From: Agrostemma githago
Taxonomy: Eukaryota; Streptophyta; Magnoliopsida; Caryophyllales; Caryophyllaceae
Direction: 5' to 3'
Assembly (NCBI GenBank): GCA_958450325.1
Contig: OY288243.1
Location: 22,970,844 to 23,034,843, forward strand
Length of the DNA stretch: 64,000 nt
Under the pieces are notes generated by a model. It saw nothing but the letters and a program-made list of their open reading frames with translations. It did not search any database and was not told the DNA's origin. Positions 1 to 10,960 of this stretch are shown in pieces. Position numbers and translations under genes: made by a program. Each line of letters starts with the position of its first letter. Position 1 is the first letter of the stretch.

Positions 1-1530
1 GACCGAGGTCAAAGAAAAAGTATTTATCGAAATATGTCGCGAAAGTCGCTTTTTATATAAGACTCGAAGAGAATAAAAATAGAAAAGCGAAGAAACGAAG
101 AAAAGGACTCGGCGGAACAGGCCACCGCGCGAGTCGCCTGACCGGCGTGCGGCTCGCGTGGCGGGCTGTCCGGTTTTTATTATTTTGTCGAAAATCGTTT
201 ATAAATCGCGTACAAATATGGATTAATTTATTCCTGATTCATATTTTCGATATTCGTTGTATTCGATATTCGATTATGAAATCGATATCGAATAGTCAGA
301 ATGATTTTAGAAAAGGTTTTGAAAAAAGTTTGTTTTGAACGAAAAGTAAAAAAAGAATTTTGAACGAAAAAAGATGTTAATTCTCTCCGGGTATAAAATC
401 GTCGAATTTTATTTAAAAAGATGTAACGATTTTATTAGCATCAACGAGAAATAATTAATTTTGTTCTTGTTGGATACAATATTCGATTAATGAATCGATA
501 TCGTATTTTAAGAACATTATAAAAAAATAGTTTTTCGTAGTATCGATATTAGAAATAATAAATATGCGACAAACGACCCATATTAAAAAATACACCGGAC
601 GACGACGACCCATAAAAAAAACGTGAGAAAGGAAGAGAAAAAAGAGAAGAATCGGGTTTGATTTACACCCTCAACCTACATGCTTTGTTTTCTCGGGATA
701 AGGCTCGTCGGAAAGTGGTTTAAACTTGGGAGCGTCGAGATGATGTGGGATGAGTTAAGGTGTGGTTTTGGTCGTGTAATGGGACGGTTTCTCGGGGCTT
801 CGAGGCTTTGTCGGGAATATGTCGGGATCCTAATAGATATCGAGGATGTATGACACGTGTATAATTTCTGTAAAAAAACCGTGTTGTGACTTGTATCTCT
901 GATGTGTGTTTTGTGTGTGTCGTGAGGGTCCTATTTATAGGAACAAAGGTTTAGGAGAGGTGTCTTGCTTGGACAACAAGAAACACCGGTTTGGATAGGA
1001 AATGTAAGAGTTCGAAAGGAACGAGAACTTGCTTTCTTGGTGAAGAAGGCAAAGGACTCGGCTGGTTTTGGCTGATTTCGGCCGAGTGTTTGACACTCGG
1101 TCGGTAATTGCTTTAGTCTTTCGGATAGAATTCCACTTGAGATCAAATTCTACCTTTAACGGAATTGTTTAATGTTTTCGAAGTTGATTTTTGTAGCAGT
1201 TGGAGCCCAAACCGGACACATGAGATGTCACGGTTGGTCCGTGAGTCTCGGGAAATATCTTTGACCGGGTTTTGACTCGGTCGCTAAAAGACGGTTTTAC
1301 CCCTGGTGTCGGAATCGACCCAAGTTAGTCTTATTTGACTCGAAACGACCCACTGGGCCTGGATTTGAGGTTGGTTTTGTAAGATTTGTACTCCGTAATA
1401 AGTCTAAACCAAATGTCCATGATTACGAGCCCATATCCGAGTCCATCAAAGCACGTTTACGTCCAATCATCATCGGGTGTTTGGCGGGAACTATTATAGA
1501 CACCTGGCGGTCAAAATGTGGGTGTCTACA
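1..1530 (-). repeat. 3' LTR of element A (incomplete)
   Basis: Matches 6241-7770 and ends in the same GGTGTCTACA terminus. The outer approximately 710 bp of this LTR lie left of the window. On the minus strand it carries a TATA box at 932-939 and a dyad (CCGAGTGT, 3 bases, ACACTCGG) at about 1082-1100. Confidence 0.9.
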
Positions 1531-1546
1531 GAGCCCCCACTCTGAC
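1531..1546 (-). other. Polypurine tract of element A
   Basis: Read on the minus strand this is GTCAGAGTGGGGGCTC, directly followed by the TGTAGACACC start of the 3' LTR. Purine-rich and in the expected place for plus-strand DNA priming. Confidence 0.7.
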
Positions 1547-1705
1547 TGAGGCTTGGACAAGGCAAAAGTCAGAGTAGCTACCAGGTCAATCAAGGATTAA
1601 AACCTGGCAGACTTCCGATCGGGTCGTTTATGGTCTATTAGACCTGCGTGAAGGGCTCGCCAGCCACAGAATAGAAATCATGCCTGGGTTGAAGTTGATA
1701 ATGTC

Positions 1706-1821
1706 GCGGGAGCTTGCCTTGGAAGCTATGGGTATACCTGTTTATAGGTACATCCTGTCTTAGAATTGTGCGGGAGCTTGCCTTGGAAGCTATGAGTATA
1801 TCTGTTTACAGATACATCCTG
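1706..1821. repeat. 64 bp-period tandem duplication with covarying hairpin
   Basis: Two copies, 1706-1757 and 1770-1821, share GCGGGAGCTTGCCTTGGAAG. Each ends in a small dyad: TACCT...AGGTA in the first, TATCTGT TT ACAGATA in the second, so both arms changed together. It lies 160-290 bases before the polypurine tract. Confidence 0.7.
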
Positions 1822-2701
1822 ATTCTTCAGTAGAAAATGTCGCCTGAGCTTTCCACTGGGGAACTTTTCTTAGAATTTCTCAGGAGTCTTGGGTGTACCT
1901 GTATGCTGACACAATTTGTATGTAACATTTAGGTGAAACACCGACTCATGCTGGGGAAGAAATGATTTTTGATTGATTTTTTGGAAAGAAAATGATTTTT
2001 TTTTGGAAATTAGAATGCTTGGGATGACTTGATTCCTAATCCGATTCTGACACGGACTTCTAAAGTCTCTGGTTAGGCCTGTATGCCTAGATGAAGTGTG
2101 ATTAAAAATTCCTATTCCCGTGGTGACTAGGAAAGGGATTTTCTCAAATGGCTAAGTTTTACAAGTTTTTGAAATGAGAATTTGAAAAGAGAGATATACC
2201 AACAGACTCGACTCTGGACGCGAGAGGACGAGTTGACAGACACGACTTTGACTCTCTAAGGGTTAGACCGTGACTCGGTAGAGGGTAGGCCATCTAAGAT
2301 GACAAGACTCTTAAGTTGCGCTATTCCGTAGCCTAGGCGAGTGGCAACAGAGTTGAACATCGAAATGGGAATGATCTGCTATAGGGGAATTGCAGTAGTC
2401 TGTAATGAGACTGTTTTAGCAGTAACAATGCTGTAGTCTAGTGCTCCTTTTGATTTTTTGGTTTTGGGGTACATTTCCAAAGTGGGTATTACTCCGAGTC
2501 CTGACAGATTCTCGTCTTTGACTGAGCCGAGTACTAGGACACACTATAGAAAGATGGCTAGATTTTGAAAGTATTTGGATTATGTGAGTGGATGGAGAAC
2601 TTCTGTCTAGGAGAAGCCCCCAGAATGACAAAGCTAACTGTTAAGAACATGACAGTGTCGTGACCGGAATGATGGCGCTTTTTGAATGTGTGTCAATGTA
2701 G

Positions 2702-2771
2702 GTGGTTGTGCCCTCGTTGAAAGGCTGCCTACGTATTCACGTGTAGTGAAATCAAGCCAAGCCGTAGTTCA
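2702..2771 (+). other. Conserved non-coding block shared with element B
   Basis: Reads GTGGTTGTGCCCTCGTTGA, then CTGCCTACGTATTCAC, then AATCAAGCCAAGCCGTAGTT. The matching block in element B is at 26419-26486, between the convergent 3' ends of pol and the antisense gene. Retention in a coding-free derivative suggests a cis function, for instance 3'-end formation. Confidence 0.6.
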
Positions 2772-5508
2772 GTGTACTGGAAGATATATGATGATGCCTA
2801 GTTTATTAGGGCTTTGTGTGTAACTAGCCATAGTGATGGTGTAGGCTAGGTTCATTCCCAATGATGTCTTGACCAAAGGGCTGGAATAGTTAAGATGTTG
2901 ATTCTATGACTGTGAGCATTCTCCGGGATAGCCCCCAGAGGTGGTGTGAACTATTTGGGCATGTTCTATGCCGACTGCAAGTTGAGTTCCCGTGTTTGGG
3001 GCTGGTAACTGGTTTAGATGTTTTTGGAAATGTGGAGCTAGGTCGCAAGTGGCTTTGATGTTTCAAAATCTGGAGCTCGATTTTGTGGAGCTAAGGCTTC
3101 GAGGGTAAGGTATTGTAATGTGGTAGGAAAGGGGGAAGTCGAGTAAAAATGACTCGGACTTCGATCGGGCAGGTTGATAATGCGGGATCTGGTTTCCATG
3201 TCTGGCCCTAAAGGTTAGGGTGTATCCTATGGAGCTTGAATCCTCAAAATTCTGGGCTGTCTCTAGCCTAGGTCTCGAGAAGGTCATGAGGGTTGTAATG
3301 TGGGAAGGCTAGATGTGGTGTTAGCTGACCAGCTTGACTGTCTCTCCCCTATTGGATGGTATGGGTATTGATAATTTTTGAATTGGTCATTTCACGGTCA
3401 TGGGTTTTTGAATTCTTTGGGTTGACCTCTTAGCCCCGGTCATGGGATTCTTCATTTGAGTTGACCGTGTCTGGTCGAGAGATTTTGATAATTCTTTTTT
3501 GATCATGGCCAACTTTTTTGTTTTGGCCTTTTGCTTTTTTCTCTTGGACTTTTGATTTTTTTTTGTCCAGCTTTTTTTTTGTCGGTCAGACTAACACCTA
3601 AGGTAGGGACTGGCTAGTCTTATTGGATGGGTGTTTATTGTGGGAAGTGGGCTTGCCTCCCGTCTTGAACCCAAACTAGAAGACTACCCAGATTTGTCAT
3701 AGGATTCGATATGCTCCTGCTACGGGTAGTTATGTGGCTTTCTATACCAGACATGGAACAGGTAAGAGGAAAACACGGGATCGGTTTCCTACAGTCATTA
3801 TAGATGCGCCTATAATAGTCACGTGCATGTGCTCACAGTGTATGATGGTGCTCATCATGTTCTCGAAAACATATAAGGAAAGCATATAGTGGAGATAGAA
3901 TATTGAAAGCTGATTTTATTGAATTTTTGAAAAGAGGACAGAATACAAATGACTCTGACGCTGATTTGGAAATGAGGATGTAGGGTATCCTAGACTCGAA
4001 CTCAGACTTAGACTTAGACTCGAATCAAATCCGGACTCGGACGCTCGGTTGGTTGTTTTTTTTTGGTAAGGTCTTTGATTGGAGAGAAAGACGGGTGCCA
4101 CGACTCGCCTAAACTCGGCTTTGCGCAAGTGCAAGAGAGGGAGTCAAACTAGACACGGCCCGGGGTGACGGGTCGACAAAGACTCTTGGACCGGGATACT
4201 CGAACGTTGATCTAGACGAGGTAACGACTGCGAATTGGACTCGAGCTGCATAAGGGTGAATCCGAAAATGGGGGCGACCGTGTTTGACCGTATCACATGC
4301 TCGGACCAACCGTGGTGACCTAACCCTAGGTGACTCGAGTATTCGTAGCATAGGTACGACACGAAGAAGGCATCATAAGGACGCCGGTGCAGGATGAACG
4401 TAGGGTACCCCTTAAGGTGACCGTGGTTGACTGCTCGGGTGGAGGACAGCCCCCGAGTGAGACTAAAGACTTTGATAAGACTCAAATGGTGCGACATCTA
4501 AGTGACTCGAAAGTGGGGTACGTGAGCCAACACGTGTAAGACCTGATCCTTAGAGCAAACGCGGTTGATCGCCCCGCTAAAGGGTAGCCCCCGAGTGGGA
4601 CTGAAGACCGACTCCTAGACGGGTGACTCGTGGATGGTGGACTCTCCCTGGGTTTTGGCAAAGTGGGCCTAGTCCCGTTCAATGAAAGATCTGTGTGTGA
4701 AATCCCCAGACTTTGGACTCGATTGTGTAAATGGGCTTCCCTTTGTAGGAGTTTGTCCTACGTAGGTGGACCGTGCCTTGACAAATAAGGCGGACTTGGG
4801 ATAGGGTAGAAACTCATGATGTAAGATCGACGGAGTTTCGACGCTATAGATTCTAACAACTTATGACAAGACCCGACACTGCTAAATACGGGAAGTCCTA
4901 AGAAGAAGAAAATTTTGAAAAGGGAATTTGGATTTGAAACCCGAGCAAGGTCGGATTGGAAGCCCCGATTTTTTTTTAAAAAAAAAAAAAGGTTATCGGG
5001 CCGAGATTTCGGGCTTTTGAAAAGGTTTGGACAGCATACCGGCTAACAATAGGCTATTTTGAGTCAAAATCATAAGTCCTAAATTCGGTAGCTTTCCGGT
5101 TTTGAAAAATAGATGGGTTTGAAAAGATGTAAGTTTTTGAAAATGACGGTTTTTGAAAAAAGACCAAAGAAGATCAAGTAGCATGTAGTCACGGAAACAG
5201 TATAATGACACCATGTATGCTCTTAAGCTAAGTCTCGGTCAGTCTATAAGGGTCTATACCAGTGTACATAGAATCTGCCGAGTTGGTCTTAGAATCTGCC
5301 GTAAAACCCACGCGAGTTCCGCTATCGAAGTCTTTAGTGCACCCAAGTGGGAATGCACCGTGGTATAGTGGGATGTTGGTCACAAGTAACTGGCCCGGGA
5401 AAGAATTGGGTTATGCATGAACCATTGAACTAAAATGTGTACCTTACTAATCGAACGATTTCTTTTCGAGTCTCACCCTGAGGATGCCGATGGTAAGTGA
5501 CGCATCAG

Positions 5509-5530
5509 TTAATCCCCAGCGGAGTCGCCA
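5509..5530 (-). other. Primer binding site of element A
   Basis: On the minus strand TGGCGACTCCGCTGGGGATT begins three bases after the LTR end. TGG matches the tRNA CCA tail. I recall this type of site as the tRNA-Arg-type primer site of Ogre/Tat elements; the tRNA identity was not checked here. Confidence 0.75.
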
Positions 5531-5533
5531 AAA

Positions 5534-7770
5534 TGTGGACATGACATAGGTCCACCCCGACGCGGCCACGCGCGGGTTTGGGGAGGCGAATGAATCTCCA
5601 TATGAGATGGGTCGAATTGAATTTTAAATCGAAGTAGGAGTCGCCACCGAATTTTGTGGTTATTCGGAACCATTCGAACCCACTCTATGTCGTAGTGGGC
5701 CATATTTAAAACATGGCCCATTTCCGATGTTAGATTTTATCGGGTTCGTCCCTTAGCATTTGATACCGATACCGACATTATCGGATATCGTATATTGAAT
5801 GACTCTCGTTGCCAATGGATTCGGACATCCGGAAACCATGGTTCTGAGTAACGGGTGAGGGTACGTGTTGGGAAGGTCATTGAGAACACCCAACCCCGCC
5901 CGCACTTAGCGGCCTTTACTAAGATATCGTTCGTTTTACGTACACGCGTTAGTTCGACGGTTGAATGATATGCAGAGATTATTTTCCTAAGACATGTGAG
6001 AAAAATAAATAAATGGGTTGCTAAGTCGTTTAATGCATATTAAACTAATAACGTCAAAGTTATTTTAGCATGTGAAGTTCGTTTTAGTCTAATAAAACGA
6101 TAAAAACGAAGTATGTAAATAAATTGCTACAAACACGAGAAAACGAGTTAGTAACAATAAATAAATCGAATAACGATGCAAGTAAATAATATGCATGATT
6201 TTTGAAAAGATTTATGTCACGTGATGGATTAGCACGCGTTGACCGAGGTCAAAGAAAAATTATTTATCGAAATATGTCGCGAAAGTCGCTTTTTATATAA
6301 GACTCGAAGAGAATAAAAATAGAAAAGCGAAGAAACGAAGAAAAAGACTCGGCAGAACAAGCCACCGCGCGAGTCGCCTGACCGGCGCGCGGCACGCGTG
6401 GCGGGCTGTCCGGTTTTTATTATTTTGTCGAAAATCGTTTATAAATCGCGTACAAATATGGATTAATTTATTCCCGATTCATATTTTCGATATTCGTTGT
6501 ATTCGATATTCGATTATGAAATCGATATCGAATAGTCAGAATGATTTTAGAAAAGGTTTTGAAAAAAGTTTGTTTTGAACGAAAAGTAAAAAAAGAATTT
6601 TGAACGAAAAAAGATGTTAATTCTCTCCGCGTATAAAATCGTCGAATTTTATTTAAAAAGATGTAACGATTTTATTAGCATCAACGAGAAATAATTAATT
6701 TTGTTCTTGTTGGATACAATATTCGATTAATGAATCGATATCGTATTTTAAGAACATTATAAAAAAATAGTTTTTCGTAGTATCAATATTAGAAATAATA
6801 AATATGCGACAAACGACCCATATTAAAAAATACACCGGACGACGACGACCCATAAAAAAAACGTGAGAAAGGAAGAGAAAAAAGAGAAGAATCGGGTTTG
6901 ATTTACACCCTCAACCTACATGCTTTGTTTTCTCGGGATAAGGCTCGTCGGAAAGTGGTTTAAACTTGGGAGCGTCGAGATGATGTGGGATGAGTTAAGG
7001 TGTGGTTTTGGTCGTGTAATGGGACGGTTTCTCGGGGCTTCGAGGCTTTGTCGGGAATATGTCGGGATCCTAATAGATATCGAGGATGTATGATACGTGT
7101 ATAATTTCTGTAAAAAAACCGTGTTGTGACTTGTATCTCTGATGTGTGTTTTGTGTGTGTCGTGAGGGTCCTATTTATAGGAACAAAGGTTTAGGAGAGG
7201 TGTCTTGCTTGGACAACAAGAAACACCGGTTTGGATAGGAAATGTAAGAGTTCGAAAGGAACAAGAACTTGCTTTCTTGGTGAAGAAGGCAAAGGACTCG
7301 GCTGGTTTTGGCTGATTTCGGCCGAGTGTTTGACACTCGGTCGGTAATTGCTTTAGTCTTTCGGATAGAATTCCACTTGAGATCAAATTCTACCTTTAAC
7401 GGAATTGTTTAATGTTTTCGAAGTTGGTTTTTGTAGCAGTTGGAGCCCAAACCGGACACATGAGATGTCACGGTTGGTCCGTGAGTCTCGGGAAATATCT
7501 TTGACCGGGTTTTGACTCGGTCGCTAAAAGACGGTTTTACCCCTGGTGTCGGAATCGAACCAAGTTAGTCTTATTTGACTCGAAACGACCCACTGGGCCT
7601 GGATTTGAAGTTGCTTTTGTAAGATTAGTAATCCGTAATAAGTATAAACCAAATGTCCATGATTACGAGCCCATATCCGAGTCCATCAAAGCACGTTTAC
7701 GTCCAATCATCATCGGTTGTTTGGCGGGAACTATTATAGACACCTGGCGGTCAAAATGTGGGTGTCTACA
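5534..7770 (-). repeat. 5' LTR of element A (complete, 2237 bp)
   Basis: Begins TGTGGACATG and ends GTGTCTACA on the plus strand, so it has TG...CA ends. It shares both ends with the 2642 bp LTR of element B (44287-46928), showing common ancestry. Minus-strand TATA box at 7172-7179. Confidence 0.9.
7172..7340 (-). promoter_or_regulatory. LTR promoter of element A: TATA plus upstream dyad
   Basis: TATAAATA lies on the minus strand at 7172-7179. About 140 bp upstream is a dyad with 8 bp arms, CCGAGTGT and ACACTCGG, at 7322-7340. The same pair occurs in the left LTR (932-939 and about 1082-1100). Confidence 0.5.
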
Positions 7771-7862
7771 GAAAGAAACTACCAATAATGGAGAAACTAA
7801 AGGAGGAAGATGAAGATTAATATAAAAGATAAAGCTTCAAGAAGTAAGGCAAAGATCTTGTC
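7771..7862 (-). mobile_element. Inner fragment of a split LTR (Athila-like?), continues at 23632
   Basis: Only 92 bp lie between element A and the solo LTR. The solo LTR TSD TTGTC (7858-7862 and 23632-23636) shows that this piece was once continuous with 23637 onward. Read on the minus strand it continues the putative R/U5 part of that LTR. The family is a guess. Confidence 0.4.
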
Positions 7863-8182
7863 TGTAACCCCCGCTATTTTTCCTAAGCATTTTTATTCTT
7901 TCCGTTAGGACTCCGTCTTAACTCTGTCACTTATCGGCCTCATATTTCATCATTTTACTAAGCTCTATTTTAATTTTTGAGTTTAATAATTTTTATTTTA
8001 AATTTTAAAGATTTAAATTCTTTTTAAATCCATTTATTTGGTTTCTTCGTAAACTAATTAATTTTTCCGCAAGGAATTCTATTTCTCTTCGAATTGACGT
8101 TTTTAAACTTGGATTTAAGTTATTCCTTTTCCTAAAAATGTTTGAATACTTTTCTATAATATTTTCAAATAGTAAATATTCT
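7863..8182. mobile_element. Solo LTR, left part (320 bp)
   Basis: Starts TGTAACCCCCGC. With 20434-23631 it makes one 3.5 kb LTR ending GGGGATTACA, with inverted termini TGTAA/TTACA and a perfect 5 bp TSD, TTGTC, at 7858-7862 and 23632-23636. It is broken at 8182 by Tat1, whose own TSD, ATTCT, occupies 8178-8182 and 20429-20433. Long LTRs with these ends suggest a Tekay/Del-type chromovirus; that is inference. Confidence 0.75.
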
Positions 8183-8886
8183 TGATGAGGGTCAGGAGCC
8201 TGCATCGGGCCGCCCGCCTAGCAGGCCCCATAAAGACCCCGTCCAGGGAACCGAGGAGCCTGCCCAGCAGGCCGTCGGGATAAGATACCAGGATTTCCCC
8301 AGTGGAACAAAGCTACAAGGAAGCCGCCTGCCCGGCAGGGTAAGGCGACTGGCTGTGAAGAGCGTGCAGGCACTCCCTGCTCGCCTACCTCCGGGCGACC
8401 TTCTCCCTGCGCAGGGCCGAGGTTCCCAGAAGCCCCCTCCGTCATCTTGCCTAAAGGTAAGGGAGAACGAGTGGATGAGGTAAAGCCACATGTCAATCTC
8501 TCATCCACTCATTCTCTCTCTCTCCCCTCTTATCTTTTCCTCTCTCTTGTGGGAAAGTATAAATACTCTTCCATTTCCCACATGAAAGGGGTTGGATTTT
8601 CTCTCTCTAGACTCTCACTCCTAAAAACGCCACCTAGTTCCTTACGAGCTAGGTTCATCAAGGCATTTCACGGACTAACTTAGGCATCGGAGAGGGTTCC
8701 CTCGGACAACCTCCGGGGCCCTGTGCGTTCATTGTGCAGGGAGCAGGCCAGCTCCGCCGGGAAGGTCCGATCAAAGGAGAGGGATAAAGGAGAGGTTGAA
8801 GGAAATCAGGCGATCTGTTACTTACCAGCACTCCGTTTACACAACCCGGATCTAGAGCCGGGTTAATTGTTTCCGTGACCGGAACA
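8183..8886 (+). repeat. 5' LTR of Tat1
   Basis: Runs from TGATGAGGGT to CCGGAACA and pairs with 19726-20428. It contains the TATA box at 8558-8565. The short minus-strand open frames inside it are not conserved as proteins. Confidence 0.95.
8469..8565 (+). promoter_or_regulatory. Tat1 LTR promoter: dyad plus TATA
   Basis: GAGTGGATGAG (8469-8479) and its exact reverse complement CTCATCCACTC (8500-8510) form a dyad 48 bp upstream of TATAAATA (8558-8565). A pyrimidine-rich stretch lies between dyad and TATA. In the right LTR the arms are at 20011-20020 and 20043-20052 and the TATA at 20100-20107. Tat2 has a dyad of different sequence at the same place. Confidence 0.6.
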
Positions 8887-8889
8887 ATT

Positions 8890-8907
8890 TGGCGCCGTCT
8901 GTGGGGA
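8890..8907 (+). other. Primer binding site of Tat1
   Basis: TGGCGCCGTCTGTGGGGA starts three bases after the 5' LTR, as expected for a tRNA primer site. It differs from the site of elements A and B. Confidence 0.8.
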
Positions 8908-8984
8908 AGATTTGGTTGTACCCACGAAATTACCCACAAAATCAACCATTCCTAATCACAAAAACTAAAACAATCAAAGTAATC

Positions 8985-10960
8985 ATGCCAGAAATCGTTG
9001 ACGCCAGTGCAGGGGCGGGTCCGACGGTCCCACCGGTGACCCCCCTGTATGGCATGCCACAGCCAGAGAGGATTCCTCCCGACACGATCCTGGGGGTGGG
9101 GGGAACCAGTCTCCTAGGCGTGCCAAACGCTGCTGTAGCACCTGAGTTGGGGACACACCCAGGGCACACTCTGAATCTGACCCCGGCTCAGATGGCGCAG
9201 ACAGCCGCCTTCTTCTCTGCAATGCTAAACCAGGAGTTCACTCCTGAGGACCTGGTAGGCAGGGTCGCATCGGCCCCCAGGCAGCCACCCTCAATAAGCA
9301 GGGATGGAGCTGGGGGCACGAAGCGGACCGCCGCCAGAAACGCTCAGAGGAAAGCAAGAAGGACGGCACAAGTATACGCGTAGGTGCAAAGGCGTATCAC
9401 AATAGGCAGCCCAGAGCCACCTGTCCAACAGCAGGCATTCTCCATTCACACAACAGAATCCGCGTCTGGAGCGTATGAGGCACAGGGAGCCCGTATCTAA
9501 GCGCCTGGGAGAAAAGCAGGGCGGGGTCTTCTCCAGGTTAACGCCGGCGGTCAAAGAGCAGTCAGCCCCGGGTTTGTCCCAAAGCCTGCAGTCTAGGCTT
9601 AACCGGGGGCAACCGCTTGAATCTAGATACCACCAGGATGAGAACCTCTGCCACTCTCAGAGAAAGAGACCCAGGCAAATCTCCCCTGAGACAGAAGACG
9701 AAGCAGCAAGCAGGCCGCCTCCAAGGCACCGCTCCCCCAGTACGAGGAAACCGATCCATAAACAATGGGATATTCACGGTAACCAGTCTGGGGAAAGCAG
9801 GTCACGAATGGTAGGCAGGCCTACAAAAACCCCACTTCATCCTGAGGTACAAGAATACCCCATCCCGAAAATTAAAATGCCCACCATTAAGTTTGATGGG
9901 ACAACAGACCCAGAGGACCACTTGGCGCGTTCGAGAGCCACATGGGCATGTACGACGTTGATGACGCCATCTGGTGCAAAGTTTTCCCAACCACCCTAGT
10001 AGGGCTTGCACAAGGATGGTTCAGGGATCTCCGCCAAGGATCAATCAAGTTCTTCATAGAATTGGCCGAGATTTTCCTCGAACAGTATGCTGGGAACAAA
10101 AGGAGACGCCTCACTCGCTTCGATCTTATGACCCTAAAACAGAAAAAGGGTGAAAGTGTAAGGGAGTACCTAAGGAGGTTTGACCTATCCTACCAGCAAG
10201 TCAGGGAGATCGATGACTTCACCGCTGCCTACGCCCTGACTATCTCCCTGCTCCCAGGAGAAATGAAAAATCAGATGATCAGGGCCCAGCCAGAAACCTT
10301 GGCCATGGCCAGGAAAATCGCTGAAGGGTTTATTCTCCAGGAGGAGTTTCACAGCCTGCCGGATACCCCTGCAGGCCAGGCAAGGTCGCAAGGGGGACCG
10401 CAGGGTGGACGTGGCAGAAATGAGCCAGGCAAGCAGAGAGAAGAGGGAGACACTCCCAAGAAAGAACGCACAACATACCAGCCAAGATTTGACAGCTACA
10501 CGGCCCTCAACAGGCCGAGAGCAGAAATCTTCGAGTTGGAAAAAGAAACGGCAAAGTGGTCTCGACTAAACAAGCCTCGCAGCCCAAAAGGGGATCCCAA
10601 AAAATTCTGCACTTTCCACGATTGCATAGGCCATACTACGGAGGAATGCCGCCACTTAAAAAACGAAATAGAGAAACTAATAAGAAACGGCTCGCTGAGT
10701 AACTATGCAGCAAGGAACAAACCCCAGAAAGAGGCGGCAGACAAACCTGAAGGCTCAGCCCAAAATCGCATGGTCATCCATGTAGTATCAGGGGATGCAG
10801 AGGGGCGGACCAGCAGGCGTAGCCAAAAAAGGCAGATCCGCGAGCTGCGGAACCAGATTTGCTACGCCGAGAAAGCAGGCAGCCCAAGGAGCACTACCCT
10901 AAGCATCACCCCGGAAGATGCAGGGAGAGTCGTGTACCCGCATAGTGACCCTCTGGTCTT
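8985..10960 (+). pseudogene. gag: Tat1 gag (broken)
   Basis: Structural capsid and nucleocapsid polyprotein of the retrotransposon. The likely start is the ATG at 8985, since the product then begins MPEIVDASAG. The capsid part is read from about 9850 (KMPTIKFDGTTDPEDHL) to 10360, and the nucleocapsid knuckle CTFHDCIGHTTEEC lies at about 10600-10650. The frame is broken at least three times: stop TAG at 9381-9383, a frameshift between about 9384 and 9450, and another near 9930, just after DPEDHLA. The N-terminal 130 residues are low-complexity and Pro/Ala-rich. The copy cannot make its own Gag. Confidence 0.85.

Larger units (their letters stand above)
1547..5508. other. Non-coding interior of element A
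   Basis: Almost 4 kb without a convincing gene; short open frames here show no recognisable protein. It holds a tandem duplication (1706-1821), a block shared with element B (2702-2771), T-rich stretches near 3480-3590, and many scattered GACTCG or GACTTAGACTCG repeats (about 3950-4700). Its end nearest the primer site aligns with the leader of element B, starting at about 4616. Confidence 0.6.
1..7770 (-). mobile_element. Non-autonomous Tat/Ogre-related LTR element A (left end outside window)
   Basis: Two near-identical direct repeats (1-1530 and 6241-7770, about 20 differences by eye, roughly 1.3%) bound a 4.0 kb interior with no long open frame. The primer site lies beside the right LTR and the purine tract beside the left one, so the element reads on the minus strand. 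Its leader (about 4616-5533) is recognisably related to that of element B (about 43366-44286), and the interior keeps a block (2702-2771) that B has between pol and its antisense gene. I infer a derivative that lost gag-pol and is mobilised by B-like relatives. The predicted TSD beside the right end is GAAAG (7771-7775); its partner lies left of the window. Confidence 0.85.

Noticed and set aside
4109..4682. Overlapping minus-strand frames of 66-117 codons in element A
   Set aside because: Arg/Ser-rich composition from GACTCG repeats, no domain, and frames overlap. No matching gene in the related element B.
1..7770. Element A as the missing 3' LTR end of element B
   Set aside because: The two LTRs of A match each other at about 98-99% but differ from the B LTR in length and content, and A has its own primer site and purine tract, so it is a separate insertion.
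8192..8508. Overlapping minus-strand open frames in the Tat1 5' LTR (also 19735-20033)
   Set aside because: Both LTRs show them because they are copies of each other. The frames overlap each other, are rich in chance Pro/Gly/Ala, and contain the promoter dyad; no protein family is recognisable.
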